Assembly (NCBI GenBank): GCA_016186525.1
Contig: JACPLM010000013.1
Coordinates: forward strand, 1 to 7,337
Source of the DNA: Candidatus Nealsoniibacteriota bacterium
GTDB taxonomy: Bacteria > Patescibacteriota > Minisyncoccia > Minisyncoccales > MHMH01
Direction of reading: 5' to 3'
DNA: 7,337 nucleotides
Positions 1 through 4,557 of this stretch are shown piece after piece. Within the stretch, counting starts at the first letter, position 1. Each line of letters starts with the position of its first letter. Below the pieces are notes generated by a model. The model was not told the origin of the DNA, made no database searches, and saw nothing but the letters and a program-made list of their open reading frames with translations. Position numbers and translations under genes: made by a program.

Positions 1-6
1 GCATTA

Positions 7-237
7 ATGTCGGGAGGAATTCCCGAGACTGCGATACAAAGGGAAGCCCTTCAGCCGTGTTTCGAATTGGCAACCCAGGCTCGTGAAGAAGACGAAAAGT
101 TAAAGATGCAAAAAAAGCCGGATGATCCCGATATGGGCAATCCGCCGCCCGAGCAGTCTCCTTCATCACGAAGACAGGGCGTTTTCGTGTCCCTTGCTTC
201 TTTGCTGAATAGTTTGCTCTGGTCGTTTATAAAATAA
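7..237 (+). CDS. Unrecognised reading frame, probably the tail of a gene that starts before the window
   Basis: Product not recognised. The frame is open to the left edge of the window, so the ATG at 7 may be internal and the gene may begin upstream. The visible 76 residues have a charged helical first half (about residues 8-40, rich in E, K and Q), a Pro-rich and Ser-rich linker (residues 37-55, with DPDMGNPPPEQSP), and a short hydrophobic C-terminus ending LLNSLLWSFIK. The stretch is more GC-rich than the DNA after it. It stops at 235-237, directly before the broken STAS-like gene, so it could itself be part of a decayed region or the end of a mobile-element protein. No catalytic motif is visible. 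Confidence 0.4.
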   Translation: MSGGIPETAIQREALQPCFELATQAREEDEKLKMQKKPDDPDMGNPPPEQSPSSRRQGVFVSLASLLNSLLWSFIK

Positions 238-239
238 TC

Positions 240-515
240 ATTAGAAGTAAAAAGATAAAAAATTATGTCGGAAGAGATACCTTAACGAGATTTGAAGCGC
301 CCATTAATGGAGTTTTTTAATAGATTTAGATAAAATATTGGTAGATATTGACAAGTGCGGTGGAAATTGATTTTACCGATGTTCTTTCTCTCTCGCCATC
401 TTGGGCTGATGAATTTTTCACCGCGCTAAAAAATATGTATGGGAATCGAATAAAGTATTTGCCGACAGATAATACGTCGGTGATAGAAACGCTTAAAATT
501 CTTGAGGAAAATTAG
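240..515 (+). pseudogene. Frameshifted STAS-like (DUF4325) domain gene
   Basis: No frame is intact, but three stretches join into one plausible small protein. Frame A (237-317) reads RSKKIKNYVGRDTLTRFEAP and continues to a TAA at 318. A second frame (317-367) reads LIDLDKILVDIDKCGG. Frame A resumes at about 360 with VEIDFTDVLSLSPSWADEFF and runs to TAG 513-515, ending SVIETLKILEEN. The last part matches the hallmark of STAS-like DUF4325 proteins: a beta strand with an acidic-hydrophobic start, then S-x-S-[WF]-A-D-E-[FL], an aromatic-glycine turn, and a conserved N-x-S-V-x-x-T-L end. These proteins usually act in anti-sigma/anti-anti-sigma-like switches. Two indels of opposite sense near 317 and 360 would explain the break. 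It is either a genuine pseudogene or contains assembly errors. The family call rests on remembered motif patterns. Confidence 0.6.
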
Positions 516-518
516 ATG

Positions 519-567
519 GAAACGGTTCCTGACACCATTTCGCCTGACACCATTTCACCGCCGTTTC
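519..567. repeat. Inverted repeat GAAACGG / CCGTTTC around the tandem copies
   Basis: GAAACGG at 519-525 is the exact reverse complement of CCGTTTC at 561-567, with 35 bp between the arms that hold both CCTGACACCATTTC copies. The arrangement could be a remnant of a REP-like or transposon-end element. It lacks the long stem or T-tract expected of a terminator. Confidence 0.5.
528..556 (+). repeat. Two tandem 14-bp copies of CCTGACACCATTTC
   Basis: CCTGACACCATTTC occurs at 528-541 and again at 543-556, a period of 15 bp. It lies just after the STAS-like remnant and is preceded by GGAAACGGTT. A 30-codon frame (516-608, METVPDTISPDTIS...) runs through it but looks incidental. Confidence 0.75.
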
Positions 568-572
568 GCCCT

Positions 573-600
573 TTGACAATCTGTTTTATTTTGTTAAACT
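573..600 (+). promoter_or_regulatory. Candidate sigma70-type promoter for the protease gene
   Basis: A perfect -35 TTGACA (573-578) is followed after 16 bp by TAAACT (595-600). TGT directly upstream (592-594) gives an extended -10 (TGn). A second candidate -10, TAAAAT at 634-639, ends 9 nt before the ATG at 649 and fits the short-leader pattern of other genes here, but lacks a clear -35. Either could drive the protease. Confidence 0.45.
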
Positions 601-648
601 GGTATTAGAATAAAGGTCATTAAAAATTAATTTTAAAATAAAAAATAT

Positions 649-691
649 ATGAAAAAAATAAATAAAATTTCTATCGCACCTATTCGGTTTA
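649..691 (+). other. Out-of-frame signal-peptide start of the subtilisin gene
   Basis: ATG 649 opens MKKINKIS..., a typical positively charged signal-peptide n-region, but this frame hits TGA soon after 720. The protease frame, +1 relative to it, is open from 662 and reads KFLSHLFGLLIGMAG, a typical hydrophobic core. Removing one A from the AAAA at 664-667 would join them into a normal signal peptide leading into the propeptide. The junction must lie after 661, because the protease frame has TAA at 659-661. Confidence 0.6.
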
Positions 692-1861
692 TTGATCGGC
701 ATGGCGGGAATCCGGGGCATTGATTCTAATGCGGCGGGAAATCCCCAGAGAGTGATTATTACTTTTGAGCATGCGGTCAACGAAGAGGCAAGAGCGGCTC
801 TGAGCAATTTAGGCGGAAGAGTCATTAAGGATTTAGAATTAGTGAACGGCTTGGCTGTTTTACTTCCTTCCGAAGCAGCGGTAAAGCAGGCGAGAGTATT
901 GGCGGGAGTAAAGAAAGTGGAAGAAGATGCCATGGTATTCGCGGTTGCTAAGCCGCCTTGGGCTGGCGGAGGAGACAGTGGACAGCCGGCGGAAGTTTTA
1001 GAATGGGGAGTAGATCGCATTGACGCCGATTTAGCTTGGGCGAGCAGCAGGGGTTTTGGCGTTAATGTCGCCATTATTGATACAGGTATTGATAAAGATC
1101 ACGCCGATCTCGTCGGTAATTTAAAAGGAGGCGTGAACTTTGTCTCAAAATCGCCGGCAAAGCCGGCAGACCCGAATAAATGGGATGATGATAACGGACA
1201 CGGCACGCATGTCGCCGGTATTGTCGCCGCAGTGGATAACGAAATTGGCGTAATCGGCACAGCGCCCGAAGCGTATCTTTGGGCAGTGAAGGTGCTTGAC
1301 CGCAACGGATCAGGATATATCAGCGATGTTATTGACGGCATTAACTGGGCCGTTAATAATGGCATGCGGGTCGTAAATATGAGTTTAGGGACAGCAAGCG
1401 ACATTCAAGCATTGCATGATGCGGTGGACGCCGCTTACAACGCTGGCTTAGTGCTCGTGGCAGCGGCTGGAAATTCTGGCGATGGAAACGGAACCACCAA
1501 TGAAGTGATTTATCCTGCCAAGTATTCTTCAGTTATCGCAGTAGCCGCAACCGCTTCCGATGACTCTACTCCTTATTGGAGCTCAGAAGGCGAGGAAGTA
1601 GAGCTTGCTGCCCCAGGAGTAGATATTCGCTCAACCTGGAATGACGGACTCTACAATACTATCAGCGGAACTTCTATGGCAACACCGCATGTTGCCGGAA
1701 CCGTTGCCTTAATGCTGAAAGATAGCGTTTTAAGCCCGGCCGAGGTACGCGCCGCGCTTCAAGCAGCTGCCGATGACCTAGGAGCCCCGGGGCGCGACAA
1801 CTTCTACGGGTATGGATTAGTTGATACCGAAGAAAGCGTTACTGGCGTTCAGACTCAATAA
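692..1861 (+). CDS. Secreted subtilisin-like serine protease (peptidase S8) with I9-type propeptide
   Basis: Endopeptidase of the subtilisin family, probably exported and self-activated. Numbering from TTG 692: residues about 19-85 form an inhibitor-I9-like propeptide (RVIITFEHAVNEEAR ... VKKVEEDAMVFAV). A Gly-rich linker follows, and the mature domain starts near WGVDRIDA (105-112). The triad is complete: Asp130 in VAIIDTGID, His170 in GHGTHVAG, Ser328 in GTSMATPHVAG. The oxyanion Asn261 is in AAAGNSG. The protein ends at 389 right after the catalytic domain, with no sorting or repeat domain. The start is uncertain: TTG 692 and ATG 701 lack an SD and leave no charged n-region, whereas ATG 649 gives one in another frame, so a one-base frameshift is likely. 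Being more GC-rich than its flanks, it may have been acquired, but that is weak evidence. The family is certain; the substrate is unknown. Confidence 0.95.
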   Translation: MIGMAGIRGIDSNAAGNPQRVIITFEHAVNEEARAALSNLGGRVIKDLELVNGLAVLLPSEAAVKQARVLAGVKKVEEDAMVFAVAKPPWAGGGDSGQPAEVLEWGVDRIDADLAWASSRGFGVNVAIIDTGIDKDHADLVGNLKGGVNFVSKSPAKPADPNKWDDDNGHGTHVAGIVAAVDNEIGVIGTAPEAYLWAVKVLDRNGSGYISDVIDGINWAVNNGMRVVNMSLGTASDIQALHDAVDAAYNAGLVLVAAAGNSGDGNGTTNEVIYPAKYSSVIAVAATASDDSTPYWSSEGEEVELAAPGVDIRSTWNDGLYNTISGTSMATPHVAGTVALMLKDSVLSPAEVRAALQAAADDLGAPGRDNFYGYGLVDTEESVTGVQTQ

Positions 1862-1945
1862 TTTTCCCGAACTGTAAAAAACCAAGCAAAATCCTCGGAG
1901 TTGAATGTGTTGTCCAATTTTCTAATGTTTGGATAAAACTCGGGC

Positions 1946-1968
1946 TGGGGAGCCGAATAAGACTCGAA
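1946..1968 (-). other. tRNA 3'-end-like motif (possible attachment-site remnant)
   Basis: Read on the minus strand, this has the spacing of a tRNA 3' end: a 7-nt T-loop-like TTCGAGT (1968-1962), then 5 nt (CTTAT), 7 nt (TCGGCTC), one discriminator base and CCA (1948-1946). The matching 5' acceptor strand GAGCCGA is not found upstream on that strand, and the T-stem does not pair well, so it is not a whole tRNA. It may be an integration remnant or chance. Confidence 0.25.
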
Positions 1969-1970
1969 CT

Positions 1971-1997
1971 AAAAAATCGCCATTCCGGCGGTTTTTT
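1971..1997 (+). terminator. Rho-independent terminator after the protease gene
   Basis: AAAAAATCGCC (1971-1981), a 5-nt loop ATTCC, then GGCGGTTTTTT (1987-1997). The stem pairs throughout with one U-G wobble and ends in six T. The A-tract on the other side means it could also act on the minus strand, although no minus-strand gene is seen. It lies about 110 bp after the protease stop and just before the next promoter. Confidence 0.85.
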
Positions 1998-2024
1998 GGT
2001 AGAATAAAATAATAAATAAAAGGA
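1997..2024 (+). promoter_or_regulatory. Extended -10 promoter and SD sequence for the SDR gene
   Basis: TGG (1997-1999) followed by TAGAAT (2000-2005) makes an extended -10; no -35 is evident because the terminator occupies that place. AAGGA at 2020-2024 lies 6 nt before TTG 2031, good SD spacing. The same SD is 18 nt from ATG 2043, which is why TTG is preferred as the start. Confidence 0.55.
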
Positions 2025-2030
2025 AAATTA

Positions 2031-2930
2031 TTGATTAAAGAAATGATTAATGTTTTTATTTTCGGCGGGTCCGGATTTGTCGGCAGAAATTTGATTGCGG
2101 CGTTAGACAAGCGGATTTATCGGATAAGTGGTTTGGTCAGAACCGAAGAAGAGGCGGAGTTTTTGAAAAAACTCGGAGCAGAACCCGTAATTGGCGATGT
2201 TTTGGATCTGAATTCTTTTTTGGCGGGAATAGCCGAGGATTCGATTATTTTTTATTTAATCCACGGCTTGGGCCGGCAGAAAAAGAAGGCCGAACTTTTG
2301 GAAATTGAAGAAAGGGCCGTCAACAGCTTAATTGAGGCGGCAAGAATAAAAAAAGCCCGGCAGATTATTCACTTGACCGGCATTTATTTTGAAGAGCAGA
2401 AATTGTCGCCTCATCTTTCTGCCAGAAAATTGACTCTGGAAAAGATAAGAGATTCCGGGCTTCCTTACGCTATTATAAGAACCTCTGTTATTTTCGGCCG
2501 GGGCAGCATTTCCTTTGAGATTATTAAAGCCCTGCTCGCCAAAATTCCCCTGATTCCTCTTTTCTCGTGGCGGAAGTCAAAAATTTCTCCGATTCATATC
2601 CAGGATATTGTTTTCGCCTTGACCCATATTATTGAAAATCCGGCCTTTCTTAACAAAATAATTGATATAGGAGGCCCGAGGATTTTCAGCTACGGGGAGC
2701 TTTTTTTGGAAATGGCTCGTTTCCGAGGCCAAAAAAGATTTTTTTTGAAACTGCCCTTAAATCTTTTTTTCCTGCCCGCCTTAATTTCCGCTCTTTTGAC
2801 CGGTTTTTCTTTCAGGGAAGTCTATTTTTTATTTCAAAGTTTGAAAGACGATGTTTTTGCTCCAGCGGAAAACTTTCAGAAATTTTTCGGTCAAAATCCA
2901 AAATCAATTTTTGATAAAACTATTTTTTAA
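2031..2930 (+). CDS. NAD(P)-binding atypical SDR oxidoreductase (SDR_a5 / YbjT-like)
   Basis: A 299-residue Rossmann-fold protein of the extended/atypical short-chain dehydrogenase superfamily. The nucleotide-binding loop is FGGSGFVGRN (11-20). YLIHGLG (75-81) corresponds to the family's YLVHSLG-like strand. SPHLSARKLTLEKIRDSG (126-143) and IRTSVIFGRGSISFEIIKAL (149-168) match the SDR_a5 block in which an R/S-x-x-x helix replaces the classical Tyr-x-x-x-Lys pair. With no YxxxK visible, classical SDR chemistry is not assured; relatives include quinone, lipid or flavonoid-type reductases and purely structural NAD(P) binders. The C-terminal third is hydrophobic (236-268) and may contact membrane. 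Start TTG 2031 is chosen for its SD; ATG 2043 is the alternative and would remove four residues. The next gene starts 36 bp downstream with its own -10. Substrate unknown. Confidence 0.85.
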   Translation: MIKEMINVFIFGGSGFVGRNLIAALDKRIYRISGLVRTEEEAEFLKKLGAEPVIGDVLDLNSFLAGIAEDSIIFYLIHGLGRQKKKAELLEIEERAVNSLIEAARIKKARQIIHLTGIYFEEQKLSPHLSARKLTLEKIRDSGLPYAIIRTSVIFGRGSISFEIIKALLAKIPLIPLFSWRKSKISPIHIQDIVFALTHIIENPAFLNKIIDIGGPRIFSYGELFLEMARFRGQKRFFLKLPLNLFFLPALISALLTGFSFREVYFLFQSLKDDVFAPAENFQKFFGQNPKSIFDKTIF

Positions 2931-2943
2931 AGATATTTAATAG

Positions 2944-2952
2944 TGGTATACT
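2944..2952 (+). promoter_or_regulatory. Extended -10 (TGG-TATACT) before the DoxX-like gene
   Basis: TATACT at 2947-2952 with TGG at 2944-2946 gives a TGn extended -10 in the gap after the SDR stop. It ends 14 nt before ATG 2967, so the leader would be only about 6-8 nt. No SD is present before this ATG. Confidence 0.5.
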
Positions 2953-2966
2953 AAAATAGCATCAAT

Positions 2967-3338
2967 ATGAATATAAAACTCATTGGGTGGGTATTGCGAG
3001 TCGCAGTTGCCGGCGAGTTTATCGGGCATGGCGTTTTTGCTCTGCAAGGCAAAAAAGCATGGATTGGGTGGTTCTCGACATTCGGCATTTCCGATGTTAA
3101 TCTTGCCGCCAAGCTTTTATTTTTCATTGGTTTGGCGGATATCGCGCTGGCGCTGTTAATTCTTATCCGCCCTGTGCGCATTTTTCTTTTATGGATGGCA
3201 TTTTGGGGTTTTTGGACAGCGCTCGTGCGGCCGATAGTCGGCGAGCCGATCTGGGATTTCGTAGAGAGATGGGCTAACTGGGGAGCTCCTTTGGCATTAT
3301 TTTTCTTGATAAAGAGCGGTTCAAAAAATAAAAAATAA
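2967..3338 (+). CDS. DoxX-like small integral membrane protein
   Basis: A 123-residue protein with about four predicted membrane helices (roughly residues 4-25, 47-67, 71-90 and 103-115), the usual size and topology of DoxX-like proteins. The first helix carries the typical Gly/His pattern RVAVAGEFIGHGVFAL, followed by an amphipathic GKKAWIGWFSTFGI and a second helix starting LLFFIGLADIALALL. The C-terminus is short and basic (KSGSKNKK) and so probably cytoplasmic. DoxX relatives have been linked to quinol oxidation, thiosulfate-quinone reduction and thiol stress; none of these can be assigned here. ATG 2967 is the only sensible start and has no SD. The ferredoxin gene begins 18 bp after its stop, so the two are likely expressed together as well as from the ferredoxin's own -10. 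The family assignment is by motif memory. Confidence 0.7.
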   Translation: MNIKLIGWVLRVAVAGEFIGHGVFALQGKKAWIGWFSTFGISDVNLAAKLLFFIGLADIALALLILIRPVRIFLLWMAFWGFWTALVRPIVGEPIWDFVERWANWGAPLALFFLIKSGSKNKK

Positions 3339-3342
3339 GATA

Positions 3343-3348
3343 TATAAT
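3343..3348 (+). promoter_or_regulatory. -10 box TATAAT before the ferredoxin gene
   Basis: A perfect TATAAT ends exactly 8 nt before ATG 3357, so transcription would start at or within 1-2 nt of the start codon (leaderless mRNA). There is no recognisable -35 at 16-18 bp and no SD. Confidence 0.55.
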
Positions 3349-3356
3349 AAAAACAT

Positions 3357-3605
3357 ATGGCAAAAGTTAAAGTTATTTTCGATCGCCACAATTGCATCGG
3401 AGCCAGGGCTTGTGCTGTTGTTTGCCCGAAGTATTGGGGAATGGCCGACGATAAAGACGGCAAGGCGAACCTCTTGGGTTCCAAGCTAAATGAGGAAACC
3501 GGGAAATACGAGCTTGAAACTGAAGCAAGCGATCAAGATTTAGTTTCCCTTAGAGAGTCGGCCAAGGCCTGTCCAATAAATGTTATTGAGCTGGTCGCTT
3601 TTTAA
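3357..3605 (+). CDS. Monocluster ferredoxin, probably [3Fe-4S] or ligand-variant [4Fe-4S]
   Basis: An 82-residue soluble electron carrier. The N-terminal cluster motif is C13-I-G-A16-R-A-C19-A-V-V-C23-P, and the last ligand is C72 in KACPINVIEL. By comparison with single-cluster ferredoxins (such as the Pyrococcus type, ligands C-x2-D/C-x2-C ... CP), the ligands here are C13, C19 and C72, and the second ligand position is Ala16. An alanine there is typical of [3Fe-4S] ferredoxins, such as those serving actinobacterial P450s. C23 matches the non-ligand Cys that forms a disulfide in some relatives, but the partner Cys is absent. The middle (residues 30-60) is an acidic insert, DDKDGKANLL ... 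ETGKYELETEAS. The partner is unknown; the neighbouring SDR and DoxX-like protein are candidates only by proximity. ATG 3357 is preceded by TATAAT. Confidence 0.88.
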   Translation: MAKVKVIFDRHNCIGARACAVVCPKYWGMADDKDGKANLLGSKLNEETGKYELETEASDQDLVSLRESAKACPINVIELVAF

Positions 3606-3608
3606 AAT

Positions 3609-3773
3609 ATGATGGTTAAAATTACCCAAAAAGAAAATATAAATTTATATCAGTGCGAAGAATGCGGTTTTTATTATAAGGATAAGGAATGGGCCGAGAA
3701 GTGCGAGGCGTGGTGCCGCGAGCACAAAAGCTGCAACTTAGAAATTACAAGCCATGCCGAAGAGAATAAGTAA
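3609..3773 (+). CDS. 54-residue Cys-rich (zinc-ribbon-like) protein
   Basis: A small gene beginning 3 bp after the ferredoxin stop, with tandem start codons ATGATG at 3609-3614. It has five cysteines: C16-E-E-C19 (a zinc-knuckle-type CxxC), C32, C36 and C42 in the pattern C-E-A-W-C-R-E-H-K-S-C-N-L-E-I-T, plus His39. It is acidic and Lys-rich outside these, with no signal peptide or membrane segment. The CxxC followed by a Trp-rich Cys/His cluster suggests a metal-binding mini-domain (zinc or another thiophilic metal). Similar short proteins ending in SCNLEIT are remembered from other uncultivated bacteria and archaea, without a known function. Tight spacing after the ferredoxin suggests co-transcription and translational coupling. 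Conserved-looking Cys placement and codon use make it more than a chance frame. Confidence 0.75.
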   Translation: MMVKITQKENINLYQCEECGFYYKDKEWAEKCEAWCREHKSCNLEITSHAEENK

Positions 3774-3781
3774 TCTCTTTA

Positions 3782-3820
3782 GTTAACTTATGTTAACTAT
3801 TGACAGGTCGGTTAACATAA
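3782..3820 (+). promoter_or_regulatory. Operator: three GTTAAC elements, including a 10-bp inverted repeat
   Basis: GTTAAC occurs at 3782-3787, 3792-3797 and 3811-3816. TTATGTTAAC (3788-3797) and GTTAACATAA (3811-3820) form a perfect 10-bp inverted repeat with a 13-bp gap. The -35 box lies in the gap, and the right arm fills most of the -35/-10 spacer. The start-to-start spacings of 10 and 19 bp are about one and two helical turns, so sites lie on one face. This is the expected position for autorepression by the HTH antitoxin encoded next. Confidence 0.7.
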
Positions 3821-3828
3821 CTTAAAAT
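3800..3828 (+). promoter_or_regulatory. Promoter of the toxin-antitoxin operon
   Basis: TTGACA (3800-3805), exactly 17 bp, then TAAAAT (3823-3828): the best consensus promoter in the window. The -10 ends 8 nt before ATG 3837, implying a leaderless message. It is overlapped by the GTTAAC operator elements. Confidence 0.8.
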
Positions 3829-3836
3829 AGAATAAT

Positions 3837-4091
3837 ATGGTGAAAGAATTGCTTTCTACAATCGAAGTTGCAAAAATCCTGGGCATAAGCCGGGTAGCCG
3901 TGTTTAAGAGAATAAAATTAGGTCGGATCAAGGCTAAGAAAGTTGGCCGTAATTTTGTCATTGACAAAAAAGATTTAGGAGATATTTTGGGCGGGGAATT
4001 AACGCCCCGCAGTAAGGAGGAAATAGAAAAGGCGGTTAAAAAAACCGTTCAAGAGTATGGCGAAACCTTAAAGATGCTCGGCAAGACATGA
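3837..4091 (+). CDS. HTH (excisionase/MerR-like) antitoxin of a Doc/Fic toxin-antitoxin module
   Basis: An 84-residue two-part protein. Residues about 5-47 form a winged helix-turn-helix of the excisionase/MerR-like kind: LSTIEVAKILGISRVAVFKR is the HTH, and GRIKAKKVGRNFVIDKKDL is the wing plus closing helix typical of these domains. After a GGELTPRS linker, residues 59-84 are a charged helix (EEIEKAVKKTVQEYGETLKML) that is the likely toxin-neutralising arm. It has no clear copy of the classical Fic inhibitory motif [S/T]xxxE[G/N], so inhibition is probably Phd-like. The stop overlaps the toxin start by 4 bp (ATGA at 4088-4091), the usual coupling in such pairs. It should bind the GTTAAC repeats in its own promoter and repress the operon. 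The pairing is strongly supported by context; the mechanism is inferred. Confidence 0.85.
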   Translation: MVKELLSTIEVAKILGISRVAVFKRIKLGRIKAKKVGRNFVIDKKDLGDILGGELTPRSKEEIEKAVKKTVQEYGETLKMLGKT

Positions 4092-4510
4092 TAAAAAAAT
4101 TATCAATTACTGAAATTGAATATTTGGCTTTTAGCCTAGCTCAAGAATTTATGATTTATAATGAGCCGATTCCAGATTTTGCTACTCGTTTTCCCAATAT
4201 TTTAGAAAGCTGTCTTTTGGTTCCATTTCAGACTTTCGATAGAAAGCCAGCCTACAAGGGACTTAACAATAAGGCAGCCATCCTTTTTTATTTAATGATA
4301 AAAAATCATCCATTTCAGAATGGCAATAAAAGAATAGCTATGACGGCCTTGTTCGTTTTTCTTTATAAAAACAAAAAATGGCTTAAAGTTGATCAAAAAG
4401 AACTTTACAATTTTGCGGTTTGGGTGGCCGAAAGTCCCTCAAAATTAAAAACGGAAACCGTTCAGGCGGTTGAACATTTTTTAAGAAATTATTTAGTAAA
4501 TTTAGATTAG
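4088..4510 (+). CDS. Doc/Fic-family toxin (death-on-curing type)
   Basis: A 140-residue all-helical Fic-fold protein, the size of P1 Doc (126 residues) rather than of long Fic AMP-transferases. The active-site loop is H74-P-F-Q-N-G-N-K-R82, followed by the helix IAMTALFVFLYKNKKWL. The family pattern is HxFx[D/E][A/G]N[G/K]R. The essential His74, Phe76, Asn80 and Arg82 are present, while the metal-coordinating acidic residue is Asn78 here. KR in place of GR is the Doc-type variant; P1 Doc phosphorylates EF-Tu, whereas GR-type Fic proteins mostly transfer AMP. So a Doc-like kinase is the better guess, although Asn78 leaves activity open. The N-terminal half carries the usual Doc helix ending in ...NNKAAILFYLMIKNHPF. 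Translationally coupled to the antitoxin by a 4-bp overlap. No terminator is seen directly after it. Confidence 0.88.
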   Translation: MIKKLSITEIEYLAFSLAQEFMIYNEPIPDFATRFPNILESCLLVPFQTFDRKPAYKGLNNKAAILFYLMIKNHPFQNGNKRIAMTALFVFLYKNKKWLKVDQKELYNFAVWVAESPSKLKTETVQAVEHFLRNYLVNLD

Positions 4511-4520
4511 GTAAATTTAG
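4496..4520 (+). repeat. Direct repeat GTAAATTTAG around the toxin stop codon
   Basis: GTAAATTTAG is at 4496-4505 and 4511-4520, 15 bp apart, the first inside the last codons of the toxin gene and the second just after its stop. It may be a small duplication or a site footprint; it is AT-rich, so chance is possible. Confidence 0.5.
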
Positions 4521-4522
4521 GC

Positions 4523-4551
4523 TTGCTCTTTTTAAAGATATAAGGTACTAT
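4523..4551 (+). promoter_or_regulatory. Weak candidate promoter for the small gene at 4558
   Basis: TTGCTC (4523-4528), 17 bp, then TACTAT (4546-4551), which ends 6 nt before ATG 4558. Both boxes deviate from consensus; the spacing and closeness to the start match the short-leader pattern of this window. Confidence 0.3.
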
Positions 4552-4557
4552 GATTTG

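Noticed and set aside
10..26. Inverted repeat TCGGGA-GGAAT-TCCCGA at the window start
   Set aside because: A 6-bp stem without T-tract, inside an open coding frame; likely chance.
516..608. 30-codon frame METVPDTISPDTIS... across the tandem repeat
   Set aside because: Driven by the DNA repeat itself, overlaps a promoter candidate, and has no SD or conserved look.
586..1074. Long minus-strand open frame over the start of the protease gene
   Set aside because: Antisense shadow of the subtilisin frame, with a low-complexity Ser/Thr/Ala/Pro product and no motif.
1946..1997. A complete tRNA gene on the minus strand
   Set aside because: Only the 3' geometry is present; the 5' acceptor strand and a paired T-stem are missing.
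2951..3484. Minus-strand frame of 177 codons across the DoxX-like and ferredoxin genes
   Set aside because: It runs opposite to two recognisable genes and over the gap between them, with no family motif.
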